A stretch of DNA of 13,522 nt from JAJECS01 sp034428595. GTDB lineage: Bacteria; Chloroflexota; UBA11872. Of the stretch, positions 6,923 to 13,187 are shown one piece after another. Location of the stretch: positions 1 through 13,522 of the forward strand of contig DAOUHO010000113.1 of assembly GCA_034428595.1 (NCBI GenBank), read 5' to 3'. The notes under the pieces are model-generated. The model saw only the letters and a program-made list of their open reading frames with translations, did no database searches and was not told the origin of the DNA. The stretch's first letter is position 1. Each line of letters begins with the position of its first letter. The translations under genes were made by a program, and so were the position numbers.

Positions 6923-7761
6923 GGGCGGGATCGAGCGACCAGCGTCGTCAGCGGGGCGACGGGTCGTTTGGGAAGGAGCACGCGCACCAGGCGACTTCGC
7001 AGCGTCCGCGGCCGCGAGGACTCGTCGGCATCGCGCAGGGACCGATAAAACGCGACGGCCCCGGGCCAGCGCAGCAGCCGCTCGGAGGCGAGCTCAAGCG
7101 CCACGGTGTCGCGGGCAAACGCGCCTTCCTCCAGCCCGCGCCAGATGTCGCGCACATGGGCCAGGCTGCCACCGAACTGCGCGATGGCCGGCTCGCCAAG
7201 CACCGCCCCGGATTCCAGCAGGCGGCGCGCGCGCGCGCCGTACCCACGCTGCGCGAACGCGTGCAGCGCCGAGCGAGTGGCAATGAAGAACCCAAAGGGC
7301 AGCGCCCAGCCCACGATGAACGCGACGCGTGAGGGATTGGCAATCAGGAACGCTACGAGCACCCCGAGGATTGTGAGTTCGAGGATCGCCAGCAGCGCGT
7401 GGCGCATCCACGCCCGTCCCAAGCCGGCCGCCGATGCCGCGTAGCTGAAGAGGTCCGCCTCCAGACGCCCGCGGACCACCGCGACCTCGCCCGGCGACAC
7501 CTCGTAGGGGCTGTAGATGGCCAACTGCACCGGCCCGTTGGCGGCGTCCAACTCGGCGTAGTCCGCATCGACGAAGAACGCGGCCCCGGTTTCGGTGGGC
7601 ACCACGAACGCATCGACGACCTGGGTTGTGAAGTCAGGCCCGCTGGTAACGATAATGGGCTCCGGAGCGCGACCAACGGAACGATCGGCCGGCCAACGTT
7701 GACGCCAATTATAGCCCGCGCCCCTCGTCTCGGACCGAAATGGACCGGCGCGATGTCGCAC
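6919..7761 (-). CDS. Unrecognised two-TM membrane protein heading the leftward cluster
   Basis: The secure part has a beta-rich N-terminal region (for example VQLAIYSPYEV, and PGEVAVVRGRLEADLF about 96-111 counted from an upstream ATG), two membrane helices (~127-147 and 150-170 in that numbering), and a basic, helical C-terminal cytoplasmic region. The N-terminal part, with a GEVAVVRG-type core, is reminiscent of OB-like membrane domains of NfeD or E3-ligase-like families, but that is only a resemblance. The start is uncertain. ATG 7777-7779 would overlap mnmG; GTG 7759-7761 is the outermost start clear of it and is used here. Codons upstream of ~7660 have low GC at third positions and contain a TATAAT, so they look untranslated. 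The next canonical start is GTG 7603-7605, and an ATT at 7654-7656 has GGAG nearby. The stop overlaps the next gene's ATG. Confidence 0.65.
   Translation of the reverse strand: MRHRAGPFRSETRGAGYNWRQRWPADRSVGRAPEPIIVTSGPDFTTQVVDAFVVPTETGAAFFVDADYAELDAANGPVQLAIYSPYEVSPGEVAVVRGRLEADLFSYAASAAGLGRAWMRHALLAILELTILGVLVAFLIANPSRVAFIVGWALPFGFFIATRSALHAFAQRGYGARARRLLESGAVLGEPAIAQFGGSLAHVRDIWRGLEEGAFARDTVALELASERLLRWPGAVAFYRSLRDADESSRPRTLRSRLVRVLLPKRPVAPLTTLVARSRP
7708..7713 (-). promoter_or_regulatory. Consensus TATAAT -10 box for the leftward membrane cluster
   Basis: The minus strand reads GGCTATAATTGG at this point, a perfect -10 hexamer in otherwise very GC-rich sequence between two divergent genes. 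No clear TTGACA-like -35 lies 16-18 bases upstream. A transcript would start near 7701. It would carry the six-gene leftward train and would place the first gene's true start downstream of 7700. Confidence 0.5.
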
Positions 7762-7772
7762 CGCCTTTAACC

Positions 7773-9830
7773 ATGGCATCCGCCGCGAAATACGACGTCA
7801 TCGTGGTCGGCGCGGGTCATGCGGGCTGTGAGGCCGCGCTGGCCGCCGCCCGTATGGGCGCCCGCACCCTGGTCCTCACGCTCGGCAAGGCCGGCGTGGC
7901 GCTCATGCCGTGCAATCCGTCCATTGGCGGTCCCGCCAAGGGCAACCTGGTACGTGAGATCGACGGGCTGGGCGGAGAGATGGGCCGAAACACCGACCGC
8001 ACCCTCATCCAGATCCGAGAGCTGAACACCGGCAAGGGGCCGGCGGTGCGGGCGCTGCGGGCGCAATCCGACAAGCGGCTCTACAGCGTCGCCATGCGGC
8101 AGGTGGTCGAGCGCCAACCCGGACTCGACCTCGTCCAGGGCGAAGTGGAGAGCCTGATCTGGCGCGAAGTCTCCGGGAGTGGGGAGCGACCCTGGCGGGT
8201 CGTCGGCGTTCGCACCGCGGCCGGCCGCGCCTACACGGCGCGAGCGGTTGTCGTCACCACGGGCACATTCCTCAAAGGGCGGCTGATCCGGGGCGACGAG
8301 TCGACGCCCGGCGGTCGCGCGGACGAGGCATCGGCAACCGCCCTGGCGGAAGATCTGGCGCGCCACGGCTTCCATCTCGGTCGACTCAAGACCGGCACGC
8401 CACCGCGGGTGGACGCCCGCACGATCGACTTCTCACGCACCGAGGTCCAGCACGGATCCACCGACCCGCTGCACTTCAGCTTCGATCCCGTGCCCGTCGA
8501 CGAACGGCTCTCGGAGCCGCGGCACGCCGCCTATCCCCACGTGCCGGAGCCGGGATGGCGGTTGCAGATGCCCTGTTATCGGGTCGCAACCAACGAGCGC
8601 ACGCATGCCGTGATTCGCGCGAATCTGCACCGCGCGCCCATGTTCAACGGCGCAATCACGGTTCCCGGTCCGCGCTATTGCCCCTCCATCGAGGACAAGA
8701 TCGTGCGCTTCGCCGACAAGTCCGCACACACCCTGTTTCTCGAACCGGAAGGCTTCGCCACGCCCGAGGTCTACGTGCAGGGCGCCAACACGAGCCTTCC
8801 CGCCGAAGTCCAGATCGAGATGATTCGCAGCGTGCCGGCGCTGCGCGACGCGCAGGTGATCCGTTTGGGCTATGCGGTGGAGTACGACTTCGTGCGCCCC
8901 TTCCAACTCTCGTGCACATTGGAGACCCAGCGCGCCGCCGGTCTCTTCCTCGCCGGGCAGATCAACGGCACGACGGGATATGAAGAGGCGGCCGCCCAGG
9001 GGCTGATGGCGGGGATCAATGCCGTGCGGAGCATTCGCAACGCCGAGCCGCTGGTCCTGGGCCGCGACCAAGCCTATATCGGCGTGATGATTGACGATCT
9101 CGTGAGCCGGGCCCTCACCGAGCCGTATCGCCTGCACACCTCGCGGGCCGAGTACCGCCTGCTGCTGCGGCACGACAGCGCCGACATGCGACTCACCGAA
9201 ATTGGCCATCGCGTGGGCTTGGCCAGTAAGGACCGGGTCCGCCGGCTGCGGCGCACGCTGGACGAGATCGAGCGTGCAAAGGCATGGCTGGCGGACGCAC
9301 GCATTCCCGCCACTCCGGCCGTGGCGCAGCGACTCGAACAGCTTGGCCTGCTTCCGGTGGCTCAAACGCTTCCCGCCGCCCAATTCCTCCGCCGGCCCGG
9401 CGTCACGCTCGATCTCACGGTCGAGCTTGCGGACGGTGGCCCATCGGTCTCGCCGGCCGCCGCCGCCGCGGTGGAGTTTGACGAGAGCCATGCCGGATTT
9501 GTACGACAACAAACCGCGCAGGTTGCCCGGGCGCGCTACATGGAGCTCGCGCGCATCCCGGCGACGATCAAATATCCGGACATCCACGGCATGCGTACCG
9601 AGGCGCGGCTACGGCTCGAGAGATTCCGGCCCGCGACGGTCGGTCAGGCGGCGCGCGTCGAGGGCGTCACACCCACGGACATCGCGGTGCTGCTGGTCCA
9701 TCTCAAGCGGTGCTCCGGCGTGGAGTCGGGCGACGGCGAGGGGACGAGAGCGTCCCAACCGGCGCCGCAACGGATAGAGTCTGTGACTACGCCCAAGCTG
9801 CGGCGAGCACCTATCGAAATGGCGACCTGA
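7773..9830 (+). CDS. mnmG: tRNA uridine-5-carboxymethylaminomethyl modification enzyme MnmG
   Basis: MnmG (GidA) works with MnmE to install the carboxymethylaminomethyl or aminomethyl group on U34 of certain tRNAs, using FAD and methylene-tetrahydrofolate. The N-terminal FAD-binding loop is V-G-A-G-H-A-G (residues 12-18). It is followed by the family motif PCNPSIGGPAKGNLV (46-60), the GPAVRALRAQSDK segment, the PGPRYCPSIEDK motif (298-309) with its conserved cysteine, and the C-terminal TSRAEYRLLLRHDSADMRL block (456-474). I chose ATG 7773 because it leaves only six residues before YDVIVVG, as is usual. ATG 7740 in frame would add 11 poorly fitting residues. At 685 residues it is longer than the usual ~620-650; the last ~40 residues (from about LKRCSGVES) are a low-complexity tail. 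No ribosome site is evident. It is divergent from the membrane cluster. Identity is certain; the start is likely. Confidence 0.96.
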   Translation: MASAAKYDVIVVGAGHAGCEAALAAARMGARTLVLTLGKAGVALMPCNPSIGGPAKGNLVREIDGLGGEMGRNTDRTLIQIRELNTGKGPAVRALRAQSDKRLYSVAMRQVVERQPGLDLVQGEVESLIWREVSGSGERPWRVVGVRTAAGRAYTARAVVVTTGTFLKGRLIRGDESTPGGRADEASATALAEDLARHGFHLGRLKTGTPPRVDARTIDFSRTEVQHGSTDPLHFSFDPVPVDERLSEPRHAAYPHVPEPGWRLQMPCYRVATNERTHAVIRANLHRAPMFNGAITVPGPRYCPSIEDKIVRFADKSAHTLFLEPEGFATPEVYVQGANTSLPAEVQIEMIRSVPALRDAQVIRLGYAVEYDFVRPFQLSCTLETQRAAGLFLAGQINGTTGYEEAAAQGLMAGINAVRSIRNAEPLVLGRDQAYIGVMIDDLVSRALTEPYRLHTSRAEYRLLLRHDSADMRLTEIGHRVGLASKDRVRRLRRTLDEIERAKAWLADARIPATPAVAQRLEQLGLLPVAQTLPAAQFLRRPGVTLDLTVELADGGPSVSPAAAAAVEFDESHAGFVRQQTAQVARARYMELARIPATIKYPDIHGMRTEARLRLERFRPATVGQAARVEGVTPTDIAVLLVHLKRCSGVESGDGEGTRASQPAPQRIESVTTPKLRRAPIEMAT

Positions 9831-9831
9831 C

Positions 9832-10128
9832 GTGACAGCCGCATTCCCAGACTCCGCTCAGTCCCCGGGGTGGTGGCGCCGCCTGCTCGACCGATTGCGT
9901 CCGCACACCGTCAAGGGCTGGGTGCGGTTCGCCGTGGTGGCGCCGTCGCTGCTGCTGGTGGCTGCCCTGGCGCTGCTGGTGGTGTTCTGGTCGGTGCTCT
10001 GGTACGCGCTGGCCGCCGCCTTCGCCTTGTTCGGCGCGCTGGTCGTGCTGATGTTTGTGGCGTTCGTGGTCTATGCCGTGACGCGGCGCCGGAATCTGCT
10101 GGTGGTGTTTCGCGAGCCTAAGGCGTAG
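9832..10128 (+). CDS. Small two-TM membrane protein downstream of mnmG
   Basis: This 98-residue protein starts at GTG 9832-9834, one base after the mnmG stop, so it is probably translated by coupling to mnmG. Residues 1-30 are hydrophilic with a basic patch (WWRRLLDRLRPHTVKGWVR). Two long hydrophobic helices follow (~32-54 and 57-84), then a basic end (TRRRNLLVVFREPKA). The basic flanks suggest that both termini are cytoplasmic. No family is recognised and no catalytic residues are visible. Consistent GC-rich third codon positions and tight spacing favour a real gene. Its position does not by itself imply a tRNA-modification role. Confidence 0.7.
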   Translation: MTAAFPDSAQSPGWWRRLLDRLRPHTVKGWVRFAVVAPSLLLVAALALLVVFWSVLWYALAAAFALFGALVVLMFVAFVVYAVTRRRNLLVVFREPKA

Positions 10129-10165
10129 GGCCAGCCTGCGAGGGCCGATTAAGGCGACGCCTGGA

Positions 10166-10891
10166 CTAGGACACGGCCCCGTCGGCTAACTCAATGGCGC
10201 GGTCCATGACGGCGTCCAGCATGGCGGGCGTGAGGCGTCCGGTGAACGTGTTCTGCTGGCTGGGGTGATACGAACCGAGCAGCGTTCGGTCGCCCAACTG
10301 GACCTCGGCGCCGTGGCCGAATCGCACCGGCGTGGGCGACGGCACGTCCCCCCGAGCGCGACAGATGCGAACGACTTGCGACCAGGCGTAGCCCCCCAGG
10401 GCGATCATCACGCGGATGTCGGCGAGCAGGTCAAGCTCGGTTTCCAGGTAGACGCGGCAGTTCTCTCGCTCCTCGGTGGTCGGCTTGTTGGCGGGCGGCG
10501 CACATCGCACCGTGGCGGAGACGAACGCGTTGCGCAGCCGGAGGCCGTCTCCCCGGTGGGCGCTCGCGGCCTGGTTGGCCAGACCCGCCCGGTGCAGGGC
10601 GCCGAAAAGGAAGCTGCCGGAGCGGTCGCCGGTGAACACCCGTCCCGTGCGGTTGCCGCCGTGCGCCGCCGGCGCCAGACCGACGATCAGAATCCGAGCC
10701 GCCGCGTCGCCGAAGCCGGGCACCGGACGCCCCCAATAGGTCTCGGAGCGATAGGCCGCGCGCTTTTCACGCGCGGTCTGCTCGCGCCAGGCCACCAGCC
10801 GCGGGCAGCGCCGGCAGTCGGCGATCTGCTGTTCGAGCTCGGTGAGCGCGGCGACCCGCGCCTCATCCCGGCGGCGCGACTCCCCGACCAT
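10166..10891 (-). CDS. udgB: Family 5 uracil-DNA glycosylase (UdgB-type)
   Basis: This 241-residue enzyme should remove uracil (and probably other deaminated bases) from DNA as the first step of base-excision repair. Motif A reads GLAPAAHGGNRTGRVFTGD (71-89), the family-5 form in which Ala replaces the catalytic Asp/Asn of other families. The C-terminal motif is YHPSQQNTFTGRLT (208-221). Cysteines C26 and C29 (CRRC) plus C130 and C145 are placed to bind the 4Fe-4S cluster known in these enzymes. The C145 region follows PPANKPTTEE, typical of the family. The ATG (10889-10891) lies inside the end of the upstream hydrolase gene (29-base overlap), with AGG immediately before it. The two are probably one transcript. 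The gene converges with the small membrane protein gene. Family 5 is preferred over the closely related family 4 because of the AAHG motif. Confidence 0.92.
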   Translation of the reverse strand: MVGESRRRDEARVAALTELEQQIADCRRCPRLVAWREQTAREKRAAYRSETYWGRPVPGFGDAAARILIVGLAPAAHGGNRTGRVFTGDRSGSFLFGALHRAGLANQAASAHRGDGLRLRNAFVSATVRCAPPANKPTTEERENCRVYLETELDLLADIRVMIALGGYAWSQVVRICRARGDVPSPTPVRFGHGAEVQLGDRTLLGSYHPSQQNTFTGRLTPAMLDAVMDRAIELADGAVS

Positions 10892-11831
10892 CCTGCGTGA
10901 GGCTTTCGCGCTGTACGCGTTCCAGGAACGGCCGCATGCAGGCGACCACCTGTTCGGGCACTTCCTCTTGGGGCACGTGGCCGGCGTCTTCGAGGATCAC
11001 GGGTTCGGCGTCCTTGAAACTTGCCGCCAGGGCCAGGGCCTGACCGCGTCCGGCCAGCCGATCCGCGGCGCCCCAGATCAGGAGCACCGGGCACTGCACC
11101 TGGCCGATCGACGCCTGCGCCGGCGCCGGATCGACGCCGGCCAGGAGCGCGGGAAGCGCCTCCAGGAACCCCGGCGCGCCGTAGGGCAGGTACTGCCGGT
11201 CCACCGTCGCGCGGTCCACGCTCAGTGGATGCCGTCGACCGATCATGTTGCCCAACCGCACGTACCATCGCTGCGCGCTCAGGGTGCGCAGGACGATCCC
11301 CGAGGCGCCCGGCAGCTGCCGGCTGAGCCAGATGCCCAGGCGAACCCCGGGCCCGGCGACCAGGAATGGATCGACCAGCACCAGCCCCGCCACCCGGTCG
11401 GGATTCCGCGCGGCCAGGGCGACGGCGGGCTGCCCGGCGGCCGAGCTGCCCACGATGACCACGCGCTCAAGGCCCTCGGCGCGGAGCAACTCGCCCAGCC
11501 GCTCGGCCTGCGCGTGAGCGCCGTAGTCCGCCGTGGCCGGCTTGTCCGAAAGCCCGTGCCCCAGCAAATCCACCCAGTGCACCCGATGGGTCTCCGCCAG
11601 CGGCGGGGTGATGAACTCCCAGGTGCTGACATTGCCGCCGAATCCCGGCATCATCACCAGGTCGGGTCCGGCGCCGACCGCGCGGTGGTAGAGCCGCCCT
11701 TCCGATACCGGCCGCAGCGTCCCGCCGTCCAGGTGGGCTTCCACGTCAAACGGCGGCGGCCGCCCGCGCGTCGCCGCCCACGCGCCGCCCGCCAGCGCGG
11801 CCAGCCAGGCTAGTCGGGACCAGGACGACAT
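10863..11831 (-). CDS. Membrane-anchored or secreted alpha/beta hydrolase
   Basis: This is a 322-residue alpha/beta-hydrolase-fold protein. Residues ~4-22 (SWSRLAWLAALAGGAWAAT) form a short hydrophobic N-terminus, a signal peptide or anchor. The fold begins with GPDLVMMPGFGGNVSTW (55-71, oxyanion region) and VDLLGHGLSDKP (87-98). The nucleophile elbow is V-G128-S-S130-A-A-G, so the serine is probably S130, with Ala where Gly usually follows at +2. The acid is D257 (LLIWGAADRLA) and the histidine H285 (EDAGHVPQEE). The substrate cannot be deduced; such proteins include esterases, lipases, haloperoxidase-like and C-C hydrolases. The ATG is at 11829-11831. The gene precedes and overlaps the uracil-DNA glycosylase gene by 29 bases and diverges from rpsF, sharing the 104-base region 11832-11935. 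Confidence 0.88.
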   Translation of the reverse strand: MSSWSRLAWLAALAGGAWAATRGRPPPFDVEAHLDGGTLRPVSEGRLYHRAVGAGPDLVMMPGFGGNVSTWEFITPPLAETHRVHWVDLLGHGLSDKPATADYGAHAQAERLGELLRAEGLERVVIVGSSAAGQPAVALAARNPDRVAGLVLVDPFLVAGPGVRLGIWLSRQLPGASGIVLRTLSAQRWYVRLGNMIGRRHPLSVDRATVDRQYLPYGAPGFLEALPALLAGVDPAPAQASIGQVQCPVLLIWGAADRLAGRGQALALAASFKDAEPVILEDAGHVPQEEVPEQVVACMRPFLERVQRESLTQDGRGVAPPG

Positions 11832-11854
11832 GCATCTGCCTCGGAGATACCCCG

Positions 11855-11863
11855 TGCTAGTAT
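11855..11863 (+). promoter_or_regulatory. rpsF: Extended -10 promoter for the rpsF-ssb-rpsR operon
   Basis: TGCTAGTAT reads as an extended -10 element (TG, one base, TAGTAT) in a GC-rich spacer. Transcription would start near 11870, leaving a leader of about 65 bases before rpsF that contains a foldable element. No good -35 is visible, which extended -10 promoters tolerate. Confidence 0.45.
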
Positions 11864-11880
11864 GGCAACGAACGCAATAA

Positions 11881-11931
11881 CCCTTTCGGCGCGGCCGTTT
11901 GCGGCGAGCCGTGCAAACCCAGTGGGAAGGG
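11881..11931 (+). promoter_or_regulatory. rpsF: Candidate S6:S18-binding leader structure of rpsF
   Basis: An exact 6-bp stem pairs GTTTGC (11897-11902) with GCAAAC (11913-11918). Its loop, GGCGAGCCGT, carries CCG on the 3' side. Outside it CCCTTTC (11881-11887) can pair over 7 bp (one G-U) with GGGAAGG (11925-11931), which includes the rpsF Shine-Dalgarno. A CCG trinucleotide in a stem-loop or bulge upstream of rpsF is the hallmark of the S6:S18 autoregulatory element known in other bacteria. Binding would lock the outer helix and block rpsF translation. The pairing is seen; the regulation is inferred. Confidence 0.5.
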
Positions 11932-11935
11932 CCCT

Positions 11936-12268
11936 TTGGTACGCGACTACGCGCTCGTGGTCATCTATGGCGTCGAGCGCATCCCTACTCTGACCTCGAG
12001 TCACATTGACACCGTGGCCGATCACATCAGCGGCGCGGGTGGCGAGGTCAACAGCGTCAACAGCTGGGGCAAGCGCAAGCTTGCCTACTCCATTCAAGAC
12101 GAGCGCGAAGGGCACTATGTGCTGCTGGAGTTCTCCGCCGATCCGTCGCGCATTCAGAACCTCGAGCAGTCGCTGCGCATCAACGAGGACGTGATGCGAT
12201 TCCTGGTTGCGCGTCAAGAGTTTGACATCTCGCCGGCGCTGGCCGTTGAGAGCGAAAGCCGGAGATGA
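11936..12268 (+). CDS. rpsF: 30S ribosomal protein bS6
   Basis: bS6 binds the platform of the 30S subunit as a heterodimer with bS18. The 110-residue product starts (M)VRDYALVVIYG, matching the family's first beta strand, and contains GKRKLAYSIQDEREGHYVLLEF (45-66), the conserved core, and the late helix LEQSLRINEDVMRFLVAR (76-93). The start is TTG at 11936-11938: it is the only start near the conserved N-terminus and AAGGG (11927-11931) lies 4 bases upstream. The TTG start and the sequestering leader may both limit expression. The stop overlaps the ssb start as ATGA, so ssb is coupled to it. It heads the classical rpsF-ssb-rpsR operon. Confidence 0.95.
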   Translation: MVRDYALVVIYGVERIPTLTSSHIDTVADHISGAGGEVNSVNSWGKRKLAYSIQDEREGHYVLLEFSADPSRIQNLEQSLRINEDVMRFLVARQEFDISPALAVESESRR

Positions 12269-12756
12269 ATGAGGATGGCGGCGGACGGCGCGGTCGGTCA
12301 CGCGGGCTCAATAAGGTGCAGATCATCGGCAATCTTGGCCGCGACCCCGAGCTGCGCTTCACGCAGGACGGCACGCCGGTGGCCAACTTCACCGTTGCCG
12401 TCAACGAGTCGTGGCGCAGCCAAGGTGGTGAGCAGCGTGAGCGCACCGAGTGGTTTCGGGTGGTCGCGTGGAGGGGGAATGCCGAGGTCGCCAATCAGTA
12501 CCTGCGGCGTGGAAACCGAGTCTTCATCGAAGGCCGCCTCCAGACGCGCGAGTGGCAGGACCGCGAGGGCAACGACCGCACCACGACCGAGCTTGTCGTG
12601 CGCGACATGATCATGCTCGGCGGCCGGCAAGACGATGCCGACGGACCGCCGCGCGACGACGGCGGCGGGGACCGGCGCGACGCTCGCGGCCAACAGCCCC
12701 AGGGCGGTCGCCCGGACTCGGATGACTCGATCACCGCCGACGATCTCCCCTTCTGA
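12265..12756 (+). CDS. ssb: Single-stranded DNA-binding protein
   Basis: SSB coats single-stranded DNA during replication, recombination and repair, and docks partner enzymes through its acidic tip. The 163-residue product has a short basic, Gly-rich start, then an OB fold (about 15-120) with LNKVQIIGNLGRDPELRFT (15-33), TPVANFTVAVNESW (37-50), TEWFRVVAWRGNAE (61-74) and LRRGNRVFIEGRL (80-92). This is followed by a disordered Gly/Asp/Arg linker and the canonical tip DDSITADDLPF (153-163). The ATG 12265-12267 overlaps the rpsF stop by 4 bases and has GGAG directly before it. The linker is short. Sitting between rpsF and rpsR is the conserved bacterial arrangement. Confidence 0.96.
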   Translation: MNEDGGGRRGRSRGLNKVQIIGNLGRDPELRFTQDGTPVANFTVAVNESWRSQGGEQRERTEWFRVVAWRGNAEVANQYLRRGNRVFIEGRLQTREWQDREGNDRTTTELVVRDMIMLGGRQDDADGPPRDDGGGDRRDARGQQPQGGRPDSDDSITADDLPF

Positions 12757-12783
12757 GATCTCTGTGTTTCACCGTGAGGTTGC

Positions 12784-13167
12784 ATGACTGACCAGAGTTC
12801 CGGCGCTCCGAGCGAGGGCGCTCCGGCTTCAGCTCGACAGGTCCGCGAAGCCGCCCGACCGACGACGCCCGACACCCGCTCGGGCGGCGGCGGCGGCGGT
12901 GGCGGCGGCGGCGGACGCGGCGGGCGGTCGCGGCGGGGCGGGCGAGGCTTTCGCCGACGCGCGTGCTATTTCTGCGAGACGCGGGAGCCGATCGACTTCA
13001 AGAACGCCCAGCTTCTGCGCCGATTCATCGCCGACTCCGGTCGAATCGAGACGCGCCGCAAGACGTCGACGTGCGCGCGTCACCAGCGTGAGTTGGCTCG
13101 CGCCATCAAGCGTGCGCGCTACCTCGCCCTGCTGCCGTACGTCGTGCGTCGCCGCCTGCACGCGTAG
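12784..13167 (+). CDS. rpsR: 30S ribosomal protein bS18 with long poly-glycine N-terminal extension
   Basis: bS18 pairs with bS6 on the 30S platform. The conserved core is residues ~58-127: RACYFCETREPIDFKNA (59-75), LLRRFIADSGRIETRR (77-92), TCARHQRELARAIKRARY (96-113) and LALLPYV. C61, C64, C97 and H100 form the zinc-binding set of C+ type bS18. The first ~57 residues are extra relative to the usual ~75-90-residue protein. They comprise a Ser/Ala/Thr-rich stretch, eleven consecutive glycines (34-44) and an Arg/Gly segment (45-59). The ATG at 12784-12786 has GAGG five bases upstream. No start codon occurs in frame between it and the core, so the extension appears genuinely translated. It lies 27 bases after ssb in the same operon. 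Confidence 0.94.
   Translation: MTDQSSGAPSEGAPASARQVREAARPTTPDTRSGGGGGGGGGGGRGGRSRRGGRGFRRRACYFCETREPIDFKNAQLLRRFIADSGRIETRRKTSTCARHQRELARAIKRARYLALLPYVVRRRLHA
12883..12915 (+). repeat. GGC trinucleotide tract coding for poly-Gly in rpsR
   Basis: Eleven consecutive glycine codons, nine GGC plus one GGT and one GGA, form a near-perfect trinucleotide tract inside rpsR. Such tracts can change length by slippage in whole codons without shifting the frame. The interruptions (GGT and terminal GGA) argue for some stability. Confidence 0.8.
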
Positions 13168-13187
13168 CGCCTAATCGCAGGCGCCGC

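Noticed and set aside
7699..7704. TTGACG as a -35 box for mnmG
   Set aside because: No acceptable -10 lies 16-18 bases downstream on the plus strand; the sequence there is CCCTCG.
8433..9587. 384-codon open frame on the minus strand opposite mnmG
   Set aside because: It lies entirely antisense to the certain mnmG gene and is a by-product of GC-rich third positions; its translation resembles no protein and is His/Arg-rich low complexity.
10129..10165. Inverted repeat AGGCGACGCCT as a terminator between convergent genes
   Set aside because: The stem is only 4-5 bp with a tiny loop and no T-run follows on either strand; termination here cannot be supported.
10265..10900. 211-codon plus-strand frame opposite the uracil-DNA glycosylase
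   Set aside because: It is antisense to a gene with clear family-5 motifs; the frame arises from high GC.
10842..11813. 323-codon plus-strand frame opposite the alpha/beta hydrolase
   Set aside because: The opposite strand carries the intact hydrolase fold with its catalytic triad; this frame gives an His/Arg/Gln-rich product with no fold.
12883..12960. GGC-rich tract as a CRISPR or tandem-repeat element
   Set aside because: It is a simple codon repeat inside rpsR with no spacer-repeat structure.
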